Counted from the stretch's first letter, positions 48,875 through 61,040 are shown. The stretch is 64,000 bases of DNA from Diadema setosum (GCF_964275005.1 NC_092689.1:11426979-11490978); one strand, 5' to 3'. Numbers and translations are program-made. Notes: generated by a model not told the origin, from the sequence alone.

Positions 48875-49285
48875 TAATGTCTTCATAGCACTAGTTTAGG
48901 GACTCTGATGCTTCAATTTGAAGACTCCTCCCCACTTATGGCCCCGTGCCCTGCATCCCTGGATCTGCCATTAAACGTGAACTCCTGTCATCAATATCTT
49001 TAAAGAACCAACCTAGCTCATTCTTATTTGGTTATATAATACAAGAAGAATTTTGATAATACCGTAGTTCTGGGACTTTGAGCCCCCCTCCCCTTTTTCG
49101 GGGGGGGGGGGGTGGCTACTATATAAACAAATTGAGATCCCATTGCCATAATCGTGCTACCTGCCAATTTTGTTTAAAATCTGTCAAGGATTTCATTAAG
49201 AAAATCTAAATGGCGGAAGTTCATGGGCAGTTCTGATGTGGAGTTTATCTACTATCTTTATACACAATATCGCTAAAGTAAATGA

Positions 49286-49520
49286 TTTGCACATTTCCCC
49301 GCGACGTTTTGCACATTTCCCGGCAAAATTGAACTTTTGCACATTTCCCGGCGTCACGTTTGCACATTTCCCGTTGATTAAATTTGCACATTTCCCGGCG
49401 AGACGTTTGCACATTTCCCGGCGTTTGCACATTTCCTGGCAAGACGTTTGCACATTTCCCGGCGTTTGCACATTTCCCGGCGAGACGTTTGCACAATTCC
49501 TGGCGTTTGCACATTTCCCG
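49286..49520. repeat. Right terminal 18-bp repeat array (11 units, inverted)
   Basis: Eleven copies of GTTTGCACATTTCCC, the inverse of the left array. Read inward, the spacers follow nearly the same order as on the left (CGTCTC, TAATCAAC, GTGAC, GTTCAATTTT, CGTCGC), with additional short units. So the two arrays descend from one. Confidence 0.95.
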
Positions 49521-49528
49521 GCTCCACA

Positions 49529-52311
49529 GACCACCGATAAATTCTCTTGCATGTTTTTCGCAACATGTCAGTTGTTGCTATCATAACCTGGCCGTCGTTT
49601 CTCGATTTAGTCTTTCACAAGCTCGATGATCAGAAGAACTTAACGCATTGAAACAACACCAGAAAAACAAGCGAACAAACAAACATAACGCCATCTCCTT
49701 TGGCAAAAATCTCTTCATGATAGTATGATTTCATTACCGTACAGATATTTGTGGATTTCAAATCGAATTGCCTCGAACTTTAATTATATAGCCTTCAAGT
49801 TTTGTATTATAAAAAAAAAGATCGAAAACAGTCTCTGACCTTCAATTATTTCTTTCTTGTTCTCCTCTGAAAAGTTATTTCCATGCAATTTCATGGTTAT
49901 GTTTGTACCATACTCATTGCGAATTGTTTACTGTAGTTACCTCGACAACATAATATCAGTCTATACATTCGCAACTGGTTGGTTGTTAAATGGCTGCTGG
50001 TTGTCAGGGTAAGTGTATTGATTGTTGCTTCTGATATCTAGAAAACTTGACATTTAACGGAACCTGAGTGTAGAAACATTTTGACCATATAGTTAACATC
50101 TATTAAAAAAAAAAACCAAAAAAAAAAAATCATCGATATATTCTCTCATACAGCTCTGCAAGAATAGGTTCTAAACCAGAATTAGAATTGCTGAAACAAT
50201 ACACAAGATGTTTCTGAATTCCTTGGATTTCTCAAAGTTTATCACAACTTTAAACTTTAGTCACGTCAGATCCTGAAAGTGATGATAAGCTTTTGAGTTT
50301 AGATGATAATACAACCCTCTCTATGATAAATTCTAAACCTTCTATCAATATTTGCCATGTCACGTTTCCTGGTTTGCTCGTTGAACTTGCATGCTGTTGA
50401 TTCTGTATTTTCAACGATAAAAGAAAAAAAAAATGCAGGAACCAAGAAATGCAATCGAATGAAAATATTCGGAAAAATGTGTCTGATCAGCCGGGAACGA
50501 TAATATCACTATGGGGATAGTATGAAGCTTTCCTTGTCTCGTAATGATATTTCCAACATTTCCATGTAAGGTGTCTTGTTCTTTACTTGCGTTTTTCTTG
50601 CTTTTTATTCCTTTTTATGTGGGGGGGGGGGGCAAGTTTCTACAAGCAAACAATGCAGAAACCAAATTTCAATTGAAATAATTACCACCCCAAAAAGAAA
50701 AAAAAAAAAAAGAGAAGCAAACGCTCTTATCGTAGTGTTCAATCCTTCAGCCGTGATACCTTTGAAACTTTTCCCCTCTTAACAGGGTCACTATCAACGT
50801 GCATCATGTCTGCAAGAGGGCTAAATCGGGCTTGTGGGAAGGGGGAATTCAGGGGGAACAGGAAGACTGCTCCGGATGCCGGAAGAAGGGTGCGTTAAAG
50901 ATCATGGGGAGTCAGAGTATCCCCCCCCCCACCCCTCAACCCTTTGAATTGCCAGCACAGGCCTCCCTCCTCATCGGGAAGCACCCTCAAAAACACGTGC
51001 AGTGGATAGATGCAGAACCCACGTTATCATCAACCCATCAAGATTTGGGATATTTTTTTTTTATCTATTTATTTTTTTTTTTGCAGACATCATCTTGTCA
51101 TTATTTTCGCACTGCTAAATTTCTCGGCAAAAGAAAAGTGGAAATAAAGTTTGAATTTGAATTTGAATTGGAATTGGAATAATGTGATATAGGAGCTTGT
51201 GAAAATCATCGAATCTGTACAAAATCGGAGAGATTGGCAAAAGTATGCCAATTTCAAACAGAAAAATTAACTTCAGTCTTTTAAGAATTTTTAAGAATGT
51301 GTTTATGAATTTAGAAACTAGGAATATTATGACAATTCTGCAACAGACAATACAGACAATCGTGTATTGTAAAAAAAAAGCCCAAATGAAATACCTTGTC
51401 AGTTGTGAAACAAAAACAATAAATAGTAAATACATGTATTACGACAAAAATGCACACCAAATCACGTGGCTTCTAGGACTTGCTGGATCAAAGGACATTA
51501 GCAGACGTAGATTGATTTGTAGATGAAATATTGGAGTTCAGTATGTATGATATTTGTATGTATCTTTTTGGTTTCATCATTGATTCGTCCGTCCCTGATT
51601 GATGAGATTTTATTTGGATAGCAGCAGTCTCATTAACATGTTTATTTCTTTGTAGACTTGTGGTTATTGAAATAAAATTTGCATCATAATTAGCTATTCT
51701 TCATGTCGAAAACTTGCATAGGAACACGGCATTGCAAGCTAGTTTATTATTCAGATGTGCTTACAACGCAATGTTCTCGAAACGAATTTGAAATAATGAT
51801 CTATCCGACAACACTTTGCTACAATCGATTCATCCACATGACGTAACTCACCGTAACGTGACATTAAGAGAGCACCATAGGCTCTCAACGAAAATGACTG
51901 TTTCAAGCAAAAACTAAACAAAAGTGTAAACCAAACCCTGATTTAGCACGTACCGGCATTCCGATATCAATTGACATCTACGGAAGATCTCATATTTTCC
52001 GGAAATCAGATTTGGAAACCCGTGACCGTCTCTATATCTCTGACATTATGGTGTTAAATGGCAGGGACAAATTTGATTCGGAGAAAGAATTAGTTTGGAA
52101 ACATAGGCAAGGAAAGTGACCGAGCTCCATCTTGACAGCAGCTAATTAGCTGTTCTGCCTGCGTGGTTCCTGTACCTTAAGCTATCGGGAAGGATGAGCT
52201 AATTTGGCCTGTGACGTCAGGTGACCTCAGTTGCATGCGAATTCAGATGCGGGTTATAATGGCGACCTCCTTTATTGAAGCTGCAAACTTTGCCTACATC
52301 GCTTAAGAGTC
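49529..52311. other. Intergenic, no gene supported
   Basis: Between the foldback and the lectin gene. Poly-A/poly-G runs (about 50110, 50620, 50695) and chance ORFs only. Confidence 0.4.
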
Positions 52312-52545
52312 AAGGGCTTGGTTCATAGAGATTGAGAGTAATATTGAACTTACATGGGCGCAATAACAAAAAAAAAGTTGCGATCGATCTCCAATCAAGT
52401 CTGTGCTTTTAAGTCAAGCGTAATTTCTTTATAAAACAGACTGACCATCAGCATTGATCTAACAGTCTAACGCACAATTCACTAAGTTACCCTCAATAAA
52501 TCAAGCGTAAGATCATTCGTAGCTCTTTATGAAACAGAGCCTTGG
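52312..52545. repeat. Diverged palindromic MITE (TTTCATAAAGAG type)
   Basis: Left end AAGGGCTTGGTTCATAGAG and right end, inverted, AAGGCTCTGTTTCATAAAGAG are diverged copies. AGTAAT/GAATGATC and CTTAC words follow in parallel order. Interior unique. Ends approximate. Confidence 0.5.
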
Positions 52546-54306
52546 TATCATTTTCCTTTGTATACTTGATATCAAGGCAGACCTTGACCATGTTTGGTTT
52601 CTGTGAACTATTACCCCCCCCCCCCAAAAAAAAAAAAATGAATGAATAGATACAAAAATGAATAGCGTCTTCTTTCTTTCCATTGCGATGGATCGTATTA
52701 ATGTAACACTATTAAGAGGGATTCGATCCGGACAAGAGATTTGCGCTTTTAGTGTAAGCTTGTGTGTAAACTGTACAGAATCTGATAAACGCAGACACTG
52801 ATTCGCTTTAAGTTTCTACTTCCATGATGCTATCTGTCTGTGGATAAATGCGGTATCACTTTACAATTGTCGACTGAGCTTAGCCACATAATCCGGCTTA
52901 ATGCCAGCTCATGCAGGCCGCGAAACCACACCACTTGAATGGGTCATTTGAACTTTGTTGTTGTCTGCGAACAATAGAGGAAATGACTGATCTTATCGAT
53001 GCTGTTAGAGCCACGCTTCACATCGTATGTTATTTACTCCCTCATTAGGCGTTATAAACAGAGAAACATGACAGCCCATCATACACCGATGCCTTGATCA
53101 GAAACAGAAAAGTGGAAAAATAGAGACCTTACTAGTAAGGGCAAATATAAAGTTTGATTTAGCAAATATCATTTATTTTTTAAAGAGAAGAGAAATGCTT
53201 CTTTATATTCTGTAGTGAGTGTTATCATTTAAAGCAACAACTTTTTGTACAAACAACTTAAATAACACAGTTCTAGTTTTGTCATTTTTGAAGAAAAGAG
53301 TGATTGAATATCATAAGATGAGAGACATATTTATTCTGTATCGGCTACGTGTAACCAATCTTATTCAAAGTGGCAGTCACTCCAACATGTGTTTGTGTAA
53401 ACGAAAACGAGAGATATGTTAAAGAAAAATGGGTTTTGGTTGAAGGTATCCGTTTATTGAGGTGTGAAATGCTAGAATGAAAAAAAAATGATTTATGGAG
53501 GGCTAAAAAAATTGGAAAAAAGATTCATTGTACCCATGCAAAATCGGGCTACGTAGTGTGATATCGTTACACTTTTGTCAAAGTAACTTAATCAACTTGA
53601 AAATGAAGCTTGTATGAAGGGATCTATGGCAACGATTTTTCAATTCAAGTGTCATCATATACAACAGAATAGAAATTAGACTCGTTCTGTATGGTATGGG
53701 CGAAGCGATTGCATATCAGATAATTCATATTTGTGTAAGAGAGAGAGAGAGAGAGGGTGCGTGTGTGTGCTAGGTTAGCTCCCATGTACAATAGGGAAGA
53801 GCGACTCTCGATTATTGCGTAATCACCTTCATAGCTGAACGGGTATGTTGTAATGGAAAGACAGGGATTGAAAACGTGAGTGCAGTTAGCAATTCCATTG
53901 CGATCGGACAGATGAGTGAAAAAAGGTCGTATGTGCAGTATACGTGACGTAACCTGTGATGGTCTTTCATAAATACAACCATTTGGATAAACCTAAAATG
54001 ATTCCTCCAAGTGTGTAAGCTGAATAAAACCTAACGAATTAACCCGATAACACTGATGGTACCTTTTCATAATGGAATGGAATTTCCCATTTGATATGAT
54101 TGAAAATCAGTCAACAACGCAATCATTATGTGTGGCTTTAGTTTCTTAGTGTTCTCGACACACTTTCCAAGCTATTCCTTCTTGAATTCAAAACAAAGAA
54201 TCGCGTAAATTGTTTCAATTGGGGAGGTGTTTAGACGTTGGAATTGATTATGTTGTATTTTGACATCTATTTGCAGATATGTTTGTTGTATCAATTTGGA
54301 ATGCTC
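52546..54306. other. Intergenic upstream of the C-lectin-like gene
   Basis: AT-rich, with a short GA run (about 53740-53756). No coding exon seen. Distal promoter elements of the lectin gene may be present but are not identifiable by eye. Confidence 0.4.
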
Positions 54307-54307
54307 C

Positions 54308-54373
<66 letters not shown>

Positions 54374-54380
54374 AACAACA
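54307..54380. repeat. (CAA)n microsatellite
   Basis: About 23 CAA triplets with one TAA. Located 330-400 bp upstream of the putative TATA box. Confidence 0.95.
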
Positions 54381-54703
54381 GAAACAAGCAAACAGAGAAC
54401 TAACGGTGTTTTGCATAGCGATCATTGTCATACAATAATTAATGTTGTGTTGCGAACACATGATATACTCGACCATGGAATGCTTTTGTTTTTGGTGACG
54501 GCTATTATTTTGCAATCGATTAGACAACTCAGCCTTGTACCTCCTTAGAATAAGTCAACTCTTGGCTTTCGGAACGTTACACAGCATTCTATTTTGCACC
54601 CTTAGTTTAGGATCACAGTTTGAATACAGCGGAAGCAAAAGCAAGGAAAGCACTGCATGCGGTGTTGAGTCAGACAGATGGGCCCCTAACCCGATGGCTG
54701 AAA

Positions 54704-54722
54704 GGGGCGTGGTCTATACAAG
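54704..54722 (+). promoter_or_regulatory. Candidate core promoter of the C-lectin-like gene
   Basis: GGGGCGTGG (KLF/GC-type box, 54704-54712) directly precedes TATACAAG (54715-54722), a TATA-like word. That would place the cap site near 54750 and give a 5' UTR of about 200 nt. A GGGCGTG box also lies upstream of the divergent SM first exon. Confidence 0.45.
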
Positions 54723-54749
54723 GGTTGCCTGACTGACGAAGCTACTGAC

Positions 54750-54941
54750 ATGAGAGCAAGTTGCCGCCCACTTTTAGTGCAGGCCGTGCGCAAAGGAGAA
54801 GGCAGCGCCGATCAACCCAAACTTACGCAGGCATCATTTACGGGTGAAGCCGTTGCCGAGGAGAGTTCTGTGAATCCCCGTGTGCTTGTGAACATATCAG
54901 TCATAACAAAATCAGAGGACCTGAACGAGAACATCGACTGA
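54750..54941 (+). other. Possible upstream ORF in the 5' leader
   Basis: A 63-codon frame starts near the predicted cap site and stops 7 bases before the lectin start codon. It has no recognisable domain. If the cap site lies downstream of 54750 it is simply leader sequence. Confidence 0.3.
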
Positions 54942-54948
54942 AAACAAA

Positions 54949-55824
54949 ATGGAGTCGCTGCTCCGTTTCGCCTGCCTCGTAGCAGGTCTGCTGGCTGTCC
55001 AAGCCCAATGCCCACCGTCATGGCAGAAAGTGGAGAACAGCTGCTACAGGGTTTTCGGACAAAGTATGTCATTTGACATGGCTTCACAAATGTGCAAAAG
55101 CTTCGTTGGATGCGATGGGATTTCCCCTGGTCACCTTGCCTGTCCATCATCGTACCAGGAGCAGAGGTTCGTCAGGAAGCTGAGATTCGAGATTCTGCGT
55201 CCACTGAGGGGTTTCCAGATGGGTGAGGGGCAGCGTCTGCGACCTCAGACTGTGTGGCTTGGGCTGAGACTAGGACAGGGTGCTAACACTACCTGGGAAA
55301 GCACAGAGATGTACGACAATGCTGCCATGGCGCAACACTGGGGTGCCAACCGACCAGGCATGGCCGCCAGATTTGACCCCACTGAGATGCGATGGAACGG
55401 CAGGTGCGCCGTTCTTCCCGGCCAGATGCAGATGAACGGAGCCATGCAGAAATGGGGACACCAAGCCTGCAACATGCGATTCCCCTTCATCTGCGAGATC
55501 TCGGCACCTGGCATCTCTAGTGGTAATGGTACATTCGGCGCTGATGGTGGTTTCAACGCAACAACTGGTTTTGGACCTCAGCAACCCGCCAATCCTCCCC
55601 AGTGGCCGGGCACTGGCGGCGGCGCTGGCGCAGGTAGGGGTCAAGGTGGAGGTGGAGGCAGGGTTCCAGGTGCAGGTGCAGGTGCAGGCACTGGCGGACG
55701 ATTTCCCCCCAACACTCCTGGAAACACCCCACGGTGGCCGACAAGACCGAACACACCTCCGAACCCAAGAGGACCAGGCGGCCCAAGACCCCGACTCTAC
55801 CAGCAGGCCTACGCCCAACCATAA
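54949..55824 (+). CDS. Secreted C-type lectin matrix protein (SM37/C-lectin-like)
   Basis: Intact, apparently intronless 291-residue frame. Signal peptide about 1-19 (LLRFACLVAGLLAVQA), mature start QCPPSW. C-type-lectin domain about 21-184: C21/C32 N-terminal pair, C49 with C182, C153 with C174, and core motifs TVWLGLRLG (101-109) and FPFICEIS (178-185). Additional Cys55 and Cys65 may form an extra bridge. The usual Ca site (EPN/QPD plus WND) is not evident. N-glycosylation sequons at 113, 193 and 203. Tail 186-291 is Gly/Pro/Asn/Arg-rich, with GAGAG runs and NTP/RPN motifs, ending QAYAQP. The protein is Arg-rich and probably basic, as expected of SM37/C-lectin-type spicule proteins. Those genes are known to be linked to SM50 in Strongylocentrotus. 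I cannot decide between SM37 and C-lectin without alignment. Confidence 0.9.
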   Translation: MESLLRFACLVAGLLAVQAQCPPSWQKVENSCYRVFGQSMSFDMASQMCKSFVGCDGISPGHLACPSSYQEQRFVRKLRFEILRPLRGFQMGEGQRLRPQTVWLGLRLGQGANTTWESTEMYDNAAMAQHWGANRPGMAARFDPTEMRWNGRCAVLPGQMQMNGAMQKWGHQACNMRFPFICEISAPGISSGNGTFGADGGFNATTGFGPQQPANPPQWPGTGGGAGAGRGQGGGGGRVPGAGAGAGTGGRFPPNTPGNTPRWPTRPNTPPNPRGPGGPRPRLYQQAYAQP

Positions 55825-56572
55825 GGACAATGTTTTGTGCATTCAATTGTAAATTCAAAACTAGTCATTTCATGTAAAATACGGCTCAGAAACCTTAAAC
55901 GTTAGACCACTCACGGGGCAAAGAACTCTGAGCAATCTACAAAGAAACCAGAACTTATGAATAGTGCATCGTTTGTGGGAGAACGGCGAATCTACGTGAG
56001 GGTAATTGAACGTGACGCACGACGACGGACGATCGCAGCTCTCTTCTTCGAGGAACGTAACATACACTAGCGCCCTCTTGCGGCAATTTGTAACTGAACT
56101 TTACACATGCACGTTAGGTAATGACACAATGATCTGTTTTATGTGAAATACCTGGGAACATTTTTGATATAGCAAACATTTTTTTAAAGAAATCTACGTT
56201 GCATTATTTATGCAAAGTTCAGTCAACTCACAGTGTCTTCCCCCGTTTCTGAAATTTGTCAAATGTAATTAAACGAGACTGCAATTGCATTTTCAATATC
56301 CTTTGTTGACATGTTGCGCTATATTTTGCATGTTTTGAGCAGATTTTAAATGTCGTAGGTGTAAAAGGCTCTGTAAAGGGAGAATTAAGGGAGTTATTTA
56401 TGAGATTTATCTTGTTAGTGTGATAGATCGTGGTAGTTAGCATGCGTGTTGCCTTTGTGTGATACATGAGTGTAAGTCCATGTTTGTGTGTGTGTGTGCG
56501 CGCGCGCGCTGCTGTTTGTCTTTTTGTGTTATGTTTATGAATGATATGACTGCATCATGAGTGAATGAGCTT
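55825..56572 (+). other. Probable 3' UTR of the C-lectin-like gene
   Basis: No further ORF of interest between the stop codon and the first plus-strand AATAAA. Contains a short (TG)n(CG)n stretch at about 56485-56510. Confidence 0.5.
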
Positions 56573-56578
56573 AATAAA
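56573..56578 (+). terminator. Candidate poly(A) signal, C-lectin-like gene
   Basis: First AATAAA downstream of the stop codon on the plus strand, about 750 nt away. Confidence 0.5.
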
Positions 56579-56951
56579 CAGACAAGTGAAACAAACAAGC
56601 GGCATCTGACAACAATCACGCTGGTACACACACTCCAAAAACATTCAGACAGTTAACAAACTTCATTCATTTCACCTTAATTATCTTTAAGTTGAAATTA
56701 CTTTTAAAATATATATTTAAACATGACATGACCGAGCAGGACAATTACACTCAAAGATCGTGCAACAGAAATGAAACTCTGGGAAAAAACGGAGAAGGTA
56801 ATACAGATAAAAACAACTTCTTGAGCCATGAATGATATCAGAACATTGCATTATTTCATCTAATCTGAAAATAAATTACATATTTTCGAAGTTTATCCTT
56901 CGAAGGAAACTCTGATAATGCAAATATGTTTCTCAATGAAAGCGTTTCCTG

Positions 56952-57098
56952 GGGTCCGTTTCATAAAACTTGTCATCAGTGACAAGTTGTCATAGATGTG
57001 ACAAGCTACTGAAATCTTTGCATCTGATTGGCTGAGAGCAAATTTGTCATAGAAATGAGGCAGTTGTCACTGATGACAAGTTTTATGAAACGAGTCCC
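56952..57098. mobile_element. 147-bp palindromic MITE (GTTTCATAAAACTTGTCA family)
   Basis: Left end GGGTCCGTTTCATAAAACTT and right end, inverted, GGGACTCGTTTCATAAAACT continue into matching TGTCATCAGTGACAA. CCTGG occurs at both borders (56948-56952 and 57097-57101), probably a target duplication. Interior unique, with no ORF. Confidence 0.8.
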
Positions 57099-57272
57099 TG
57101 GTTACTGTAATCCATTCCAGTAATATTACTATAAACACATCGATCCAGATGAACATTTTTATCATATTGCACGTTTTTACAATCGAATTAAATGGTCTAC
57201 TGAAATGTATATTGACAATAAAAGTAATATAGTTGGTAATTTTCAAGGACTGGCTTATGTGAATCCGTAGGC

Positions 57273-57461
<189 letters not shown>

Positions 57462-57849
57462 TATATCTATCATATATCTATTTGTTTATTTATTCATTCA
57501 ATTATTCGTTTATTCATTCACATATTCATATATTATAATCAGGGTTGGCCAATTAGGTTTTTTAGGTGTCGCACCGACCTGCTAACGTTATCACTTTTTT
57601 TTTCTTTTGGTATATTACACCCGCACCATTCTCAACTGAGTTAACGATAAGCGAAAAATGCGACTATACAGACTTAAACGACTAAGCATGCCAACAAAGT
57701 CTGGCCGAAGATTTTTTCGTGGTTTGCGAATCATACCATGGGGTCAAATGCTGAAATACAGATGACGGATAAAAGTATTATGTAAACATTAGACCTGTAC
57801 GACAGCCGCGGAAGACTTCGCACTGTAATATGCGACTTTGTTGAAAATC

Positions 57850-58416
57850 TGAAGGAAGCAAAAACCAAAGTATTAATTTGGATTGAGTGAAAGCAGCAAT
57901 ATAAGTAGAACACATCAGTGGAAGTTTGAGTAAAATCGAACTATCGATTCAAAAGTCAAACATTTTATAAAGTTTCGGCGCCGTCATTGCTGGATTAAAA
58001 AAGAAAAAAAAAAACTACTACAGTTTATGACGTCATTTTGGACAACAATATGAAAACGTAAGGATCATTCCACAGATTTTTTTTTTTTTAAACCATGAAA
58101 AGTGCACCTGTGACTTACATTGCAGGAGTGATGTTATTCCCCCTGCTTTATGAAAGAGGTAAGTACATGTAAAGTGCTCTTTCATTGTGCCAGAAAAGTA
58201 AAAAATTATGCTGATTTTTCTTTATATTTGCTTTATATTGATATCCGTTATGACGTCATGAAGGTAAGTAGTCTCCTCATCCAGCGATGGCGGCACCGAA
58301 ACTTTAAACCTCATAGGTGTTGAATTGATTGCCCGGTTTTACTCAAACTTTCGCTGACGTGTAGTTGCTTTCACTCAATCCGCATGTATGTATTTTTGCT
58401 TTGGTTTCCTTTAAGT
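57850..58416. mobile_element. ~570-bp palindromic MITE, complete copy
   Basis: Both ends carry, reading inward, GGATTGAGTGAAAGCA and then GAAAGTTTGAGTAAAA-like words, with TTTCGG..CCG(T/C)C and GACGTCAT further in. Outer CAAAAACCAAAG / CCAAAGCAAAAA blocks also match. A truncated relative lies at 29660-29990. No transposase. Confidence 0.75.
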
Positions 58417-61040
58417 CGGGAACCACTATGTTATTAGTATATAGTATATGATTATATTATATGTTTTATATATCTGTTCCGAGGCGTGGTCAAAAGAAAC
58501 GAGTGCGTGCCGACAGATACACCCAACTGAAAGGTGGCACATGTCATATTGCTTCAAGATTGTGTCAGCGCAATAGAGGAACCGACACGCACGTTGATGT
58601 CTGAGTCACAATTCTTCAAGGCAGTGATCATGAGGTAAGACTTTCCGGAGTCTATCGAGGGTTTCATCAAACAATGTAAGAACAATCAACGTGAAATAGG
58701 GGTCAGGGACTTCTATTTCACCCCCCCCCCCCTTCCCCAGCACACACAAACGCATAAACACCCACACACCCACACACGAACACTAATAAACGAAAAAAAT
58801 TGTAATAGCAACAACACACACTATAAGGGTGCAATATCATATCATTACCAGTTTTCATTAGAAGAGCAAAACTATAGATCAACATAACAGACATTCATCA
58901 AATATATGAATTGAAAATACAAAAGTTATGGATTTTTTTTTTTCACATCGCGTTTAACGTTGTTTAATCATGTAGTGCTATATTAGTGTTACTCATGAAA
59001 TCCGAAAGTGTTCCCCCCCCCCCCAAATTTTGAAAACGCTCCTGTACCCAACCTATACCTCATTCTGTTCATTTGAGTTACTATATTTCTCACATGTAAA
59101 GTAAGCTTAGCCCTTTGTGTGCTATTGGCACAGAAAACCCCAAAGCGAAGTACACAGTGTCCAAAATCCATGGCACAGGAAGGGTTACTTAGAGTGAGAA
59201 CTGTTGTCTCAATTTTGCATTGAATTACATTGACATAAAGACCTCCACACAGCAGCCCCTCCCAATTTTTTTTTTCCGAATGAGGTTGTGCGTTTATCAT
59301 TGCGCGTGTGTGTTAGAGGGGGAGGAGGTTATTAAGTGAGGGTAGGGGTAGTCCTTGTCTGAAAATGTTTGATTGGAAATATAGTCTCCCCCTTTTATTT
59401 TTTGAATGTCTGGTTTTTTGTTTTTTTTCTTTCTAGAAAGTGTATTGCCGGGAGACAATGTCCCAGGAATCGGGGCACAAAGAATGACTCATCAGCGAAG
59501 TCAAAGATATGGTGCACAACGTTGCCAATTTTGATGGGAAGCATGCACGAGACCTGGGAGTACTAGAGATACACAAAATTTACGTGGGACTACATGAATA
59601 AAGACCATTGTGTTTTCTGGAATGATTGCTTTAGACTTCTAAATCTGAATGTTATGTGAAACAAGGAGATACTCCCAGCACTGTCAAGAACATATTCATT
59701 GTCTTGATCATGAAGAAGTTGTGTCACTTTTCCTTTCGTTCATTTGTTAATGATAGCCATCTCAAACTGAGACATTTTGTTCAGGTAAAACGAAACTCCA
59801 TCTCTGGGGCATTATTACAGACTCTGAAGGAGGTACGCACTCTTCGACAAAACTTTGTCAGTTTACGTTTTGCGTAATTATTCGTCAGGAAAAAAAGTTC
59901 CGATTGTTTTGCATTTTCCCTTTTTGGCATTAACCACTGAAAGAAAAAATACAGCACATGTTATTCAATCTTTAATCCATAAAGAGAAGCTTTTAAGATA
60001 TTTGCTTTGTGTCATGATGTTCTGAAAATTAGTTTAATGCACATATTTTATAGAGTAAGATAAAGGGAATAATATGGATCGAATCAAAGTGTACTTGAGA
60101 CATGTAATATTTTGATGTGACTTGAGGGTTCCCCCTGAGCCCTATAAAGGTAGGGTAAATAAATAATGATTACGTCCCTGAAGTTACGTGGCAAGTTAGA
60201 TAAAGAAATAGACAAGACAACGGAAAGGTTGTTAAAATACGTTACATGAGTCATTTAGTCATTATTGACACAAACAATGTGCTTTTAACAAGAATACACA
60301 CAAGTGCCTATCATTATTATACGGGCGTCCTCGTTTTTCCCCCTTCTCTTTTGGCAGCAAGAAGCTTTCTTTTCTAACGAAGGGGACAGGAAATCAGCGA
60401 CTAGCGGTTCGTCAGAGACGATGACTAATGATTACTATGCTAATCCAAATGAAGACGTTTACCACAAATTCTATCTGTCAATACTTCATTTCAATTCAGT
60501 TATCCAATATTGTGTCAAAACACAACGCTCTCTATCCAGTTAACACATCGTGAGTACTTCTGTTGACATGATATTATGATTTATTTGAGCCACATAAAGA
60601 TAGACGGTGCAAATCAGAAAAAAAAATGACTCTTATGAGATGTTCCAGGAGAAGAAGAATAAAGATAACGTTAAAATTTATAGTTTTTCATGAATGCCGA
60701 AGATTTGAAAAATTGTAGTGAGCACAAAAACTCAAACCCAAAACACAAAGCTACAAAAGCACACACACACACTAGAATTAGAAAAGAAAATAGAAAAAGT
60801 GTGTCTCTTAAGAGAAGTGGAAGATGAAGAAGAATAAGGATAACTTTTTTTTTCAGTGATCTTTTTATTAATTCCATTTTCTTTGAAAATATAACAGTTT
60901 CAAAAAAATGCATATTATATACAGAACATTTTGTCATAAATGTTCATGCATGTACGAAACATATTCCATGAAAACAAGAATAATCATTCAATCCAGTCAA
61001 TCAAGCAGGAAAAAAATAACGTTGAAAGCTAAAGCACCTA
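58417..61040. other. Intergenic, no gene supported
   Basis: Holds C-runs (about 58720, 59010), several CACA stretches and only short chance ORFs. Confidence 0.4.

Larger units (their letters stand above)
43523..49528. mobile_element. 6-kb foldback transposon (TU-like) with nested insertions
   Basis: The ends are inverted copies starting TGTGGAGCCGGGAAATGTG on both sides, flanked by the direct repeat GACCA (43518-43522 and 49529-49533). Each arm has an outer block of 18-bp-type repeats. Inside that is a chain of roughly 300-450 bp units carrying TTTCACCAAA, AATTTGTTAAAATGAGCCCC, a C-run facing a G-run, and GCTATGAAGACATTAATG. Units point rightward from about 43880 to 45600 and leftward from about 46325 to 49230, with a non-repeated centre between. 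No transposase ORF is visible, so it is non-autonomous. Sea urchin TU elements are described as foldback transposons whose arms consist of short tandem repeats; this one fits that class. Later insertions: 44798-45235, 46456-47450 (itself containing 46589-47361) and 48524-48874. Confidence 0.85.

Noticed and set aside
54172-54527. Poly-Leu / poly-Cys / poly-Thr ORFs
   Set aside because: Translation of the CAA microsatellite in different frames.
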